A stretch of 8,629 bases of DNA from Janthinobacterium lividum (lineage in GTDB: Bacteria > Pseudomonadota > Gammaproteobacteria > Steroidobacterales > Steroidobacteraceae). A program made the position numbers and the translations under genes. The stretch is taken from NCBI GenBank assembly GCA_943327025.2, contig CALPVO020000086.1:1-8629 (forward strand). The letters run 5' to 3'. The first letter of the stretch is position 1; the number at the start of each line of letters is the position of its first letter. The notes under the pieces are model-generated. The model was not told the DNA's origin, searched no databases, and worked only from the letters and a program-made list of their open reading frames with translations. This document shows positions 6,933 to 8,629 of this stretch, in pieces.

Positions 6933-8626
6933 AGCCCGGTGACAAGCATTGGTATTCCGCGGTCGAAGCGCCGCTGACGGTGAACGGCCCTGAAGCGGTC
7001 GAGTGGAACGACGAAGCCGACGTGGTGGTGGTCGGGCTCGGGGGTGCCGGTGTTTCCGCCGCACTCGATAGCCTGGAGAGGGGCTTCAGCGTGGTAGCGC
7101 TCGACCGCCAACTCGGCGGCGGCGCCACGGAAGCCAGCGGCGGCGTGTTCTATGCCGGCGGCGGCACCAGCATCCAGCGCGCTGCGGGCGAAGAAGACAC
7201 CGTGGAAGCCATGTTCCGCTACCTGCAACTGGAAACGCAGGGCGTGGTGAGCGACGCCACGCTACGTCGCTTTTGCGAGGAAAGCGTCGGGCACACCGAC
7301 TGGCTGTTGCAGCACGGCGTGAAGTTTCATCCCACCGCGTACAAGCGCAAAACTTCCTACCCGGGCTTGGACTACTTCCTTTACCACTCGGACAACACCT
7401 TGTTGCCAGCGAGCCGCGCCGTGGCGAAACCCGCGGCGCGCGGCCATCGTGGCGACCCGGGCTACCGCAACCGTACCGCCGTCAACATGGGCGGCGCTAT
7501 CTTCTGGCCCCTGCGCGATGCCGCGCTGCGCGCTGGCCTGAAGCTGCACCGCAAGACCGAAGTGCGGCAACTCGTGGTGGACGCGGCAGGCCATGTGCTG
7601 GGCGTGAAAGTGCTGCAACTGCCGGAAGGCTCCGCTGGCTGGCAAGAGCATGAGCAGTGCCTCGCGAAAGCCAAGAAGCTGCTCACCATTTACCCGTTCA
7701 TGCTGCCTGGTGCGCGCTATTTCCAGAAGAAGGCTTTCGCTTGGTACGGCCGTGCGGCGAAGGTGGAGGCCACGCAACGCGTGGTGCGGTTCGTGCGCGC
7801 CAAGCGCGGCGTCGTGCTTTCTGCCGGCGGCTTCGTCTACAACCGCGCCATGCTGCAGCACCATTGCCCGAAGTACGCCGCAGGCGTGCCACTAGGCACC
7901 GCCGGTGACGATGGCACCGGCATCCGTCTGGGCGAGAGCGCCGGCGGCCATACCGCGCGCATGGACCGCGGCACTGCTTGGCGCTTCATCAACCCGCCCG
8001 AGGCCTGGGCCCATGGACTCATCGTCAACCGCAGTGGCGACCGCATAGTCAACGAAATGAGCTATGGCGCCACCATTGGCGCTGCCATGTGCGAAGAGCA
8101 CGGCGGCAAAGCCTGGCTTGTGCTGGACCGCAAGCTGGTGCGCCAGGCGTGGCAGCAAAGCATTCCATGGAAGGTACTGCAGTTCCAATGGCAGCTCGCT
8201 TGGTTAAACCAATTGTTCGGCCTGAAGAAGGCCCGCAACGTCGTCGAACTGGCTGCGCTCATCGGTTGTTCATCGGCCACGCTGGAAGCCACGCTCGCCG
8301 CCAGCGCCGCCGCGAAGCGCGGCGAGCAGCCAGACGCCTTCGGTCGCGACCAGGAAGACATCCACGACCTCGAGGCGCCGTATTACCTCATGGACATTTC
8401 ACTGGATGCGAAGCTGCTGCCGTGCACCGTGCTGACGATGGGCGGGCTGGTGGTGGATGAAGCCACCGGCGCCGTCATTCGCGAGGACGGCAAGGTCATC
8501 GGCGGGCTCTATGCTGCGGGGCGTACTGCCGTAGGCGTGCCTTCACACCTGTACATGAGTGGCTTGTCAATTGCTGACGGCGTCTTCTCGGGACGCCGCG
8601 CGGCGAAGGCCATCGCCGAGGGCTGA
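6929..8626 (+). CDS. FAD-dependent dehydrogenase, 3-ketosteroid dehydrogenase / fumarate reductase flavoprotein superfamily
   Basis: A 565-residue flavoprotein likely to introduce or reduce a C=C bond next to a carbonyl, as 3-ketosteroid delta-1-dehydrogenase (KstD) does. The N-terminus has the ADP-binding DVVVVGLGGAG (31-41) with Asp59 closing the second strand, then GGGATEASGG (63-72). The C-terminus has TMGGLVVD (503-510), GKVIGGLYAAGRT (521-533) and SHLYMSGLSIADGVFSGR (539-556), the family's FAD-closing region. Tyr542 aligns by eye with the KstD catalytic tyrosine, but the following loop is one residue shorter (YMSG rather than YAGPG). Residues about 250-292 form an aromatic and basic insertion ahead of GVVLSAGGF. 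There is no signal peptide or twin-arginine motif, so it is probably cytoplasmic. The ATG at 6929 is chosen for its overlap with the ligase stop and a GAGGA site 7 bases ahead, though the frame is open to 6776. Coupling to the ligase suggests that its substrate is the activated acid or its precursor. A steroid substrate is inference. Confidence 0.9.
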   Translation: MKPGDKHWYSAVEAPLTVNGPEAVEWNDEADVVVVGLGGAGVSAALDSLERGFSVVALDRQLGGGATEASGGVFYAGGGTSIQRAAGEEDTVEAMFRYLQLETQGVVSDATLRRFCEESVGHTDWLLQHGVKFHPTAYKRKTSYPGLDYFLYHSDNTLLPASRAVAKPAARGHRGDPGYRNRTAVNMGGAIFWPLRDAALRAGLKLHRKTEVRQLVVDAAGHVLGVKVLQLPEGSAGWQEHEQCLAKAKKLLTIYPFMLPGARYFQKKAFAWYGRAAKVEATQRVVRFVRAKRGVVLSAGGFVYNRAMLQHHCPKYAAGVPLGTAGDDGTGIRLGESAGGHTARMDRGTAWRFINPPEAWAHGLIVNRSGDRIVNEMSYGATIGAAMCEEHGGKAWLVLDRKLVRQAWQQSIPWKVLQFQWQLAWLNQLFGLKKARNVVELAALIGCSSATLEATLAASAAAKRGEQPDAFGRDQEDIHDLEAPYYLMDISLDAKLLPCTVLTMGGLVVDEATGAVIREDGKVIGGLYAAGRTAVGVPSHLYMSGLSIADGVFSGRRAAKAIAEG

Positions 8627-8629
8627 AGG

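Noticed and set aside
1..8629. RNA genes, CRISPR arrays, insertion sequences and attachment sites.
   Set aside because: I saw no tRNA-like cloverleaf, repeat-spacer pattern, transposase or terminal repeats. Coding sequence occupies nearly the whole window.

Overview
The window is a compact, GC-rich (by eye low-to-mid 60s percent) bacterial catabolic locus. Seven protein genes fill nearly all of it and are arranged back to back around one 106-bp divergent intergenic region (5180-5285). The codon use, the FadJ/thiolase pair and the gene packing suggest a proteobacterium, perhaps a gammaproteobacterium, but no phylogenetic marker is present and the taxon is not certain. I see no RNA genes, mobile elements or CRISPR.

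Minus-strand arm, in order of transcription from 5179 towards 1: a classical short-chain dehydrogenase/reductase (SDR, 5179-4400); a second, DHRS1-like SDR (4335-3454); a small flavin reductase of the HpaC/HsaB/NtaB type (3443-2877, GTG start 10 bp after the SDR); a thiolase (2810-1599); and a FadJ/FadB-type enoyl-CoA hydratase/3-hydroxyacyl-CoA dehydrogenase (1590 to the window edge, C-terminus missing). Gaps are 8-66 bp, so this is probably one operon. Plus-strand arm: an acyl-CoA ligase (5286-6932) and, with an ATGA overlap, a FAD-dependent dehydrogenase of the 3-ketosteroid dehydrogenase/fumarate reductase superfamily (6929-8626).

Taken together: a carboxylic acid is activated by the ligase, oxidised by the flavoprotein and SDRs, and shortened by the hydratase/dehydrogenase and thiolase. 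From memory, the ligase resembles actinobacterial FadD3, the ligase for the steroid C/D-ring intermediate HIP (a methylhexahydroindanedione propanoate), unusually closely. The first SDR resembles an SDR from the same mycobacterial KstR2 regulon (Rv3549c type). My leading hypothesis is therefore a proteobacterial steroid (C/D-ring) or related polycyclic terpenoid degradation cluster. The substrate is an inference. The core ring-opening genes (ipdAB, ipdC, echA20, acyl-CoA dehydrogenases) are not in this window.

Most worth a second look: the flavoprotein with an unusual central insertion and an altered active-site loop; the FadD3-like ligase outside the actinobacteria; a flavin reductase without its oxygenase; and an imperfect inverted repeat in the divergent promoter region.
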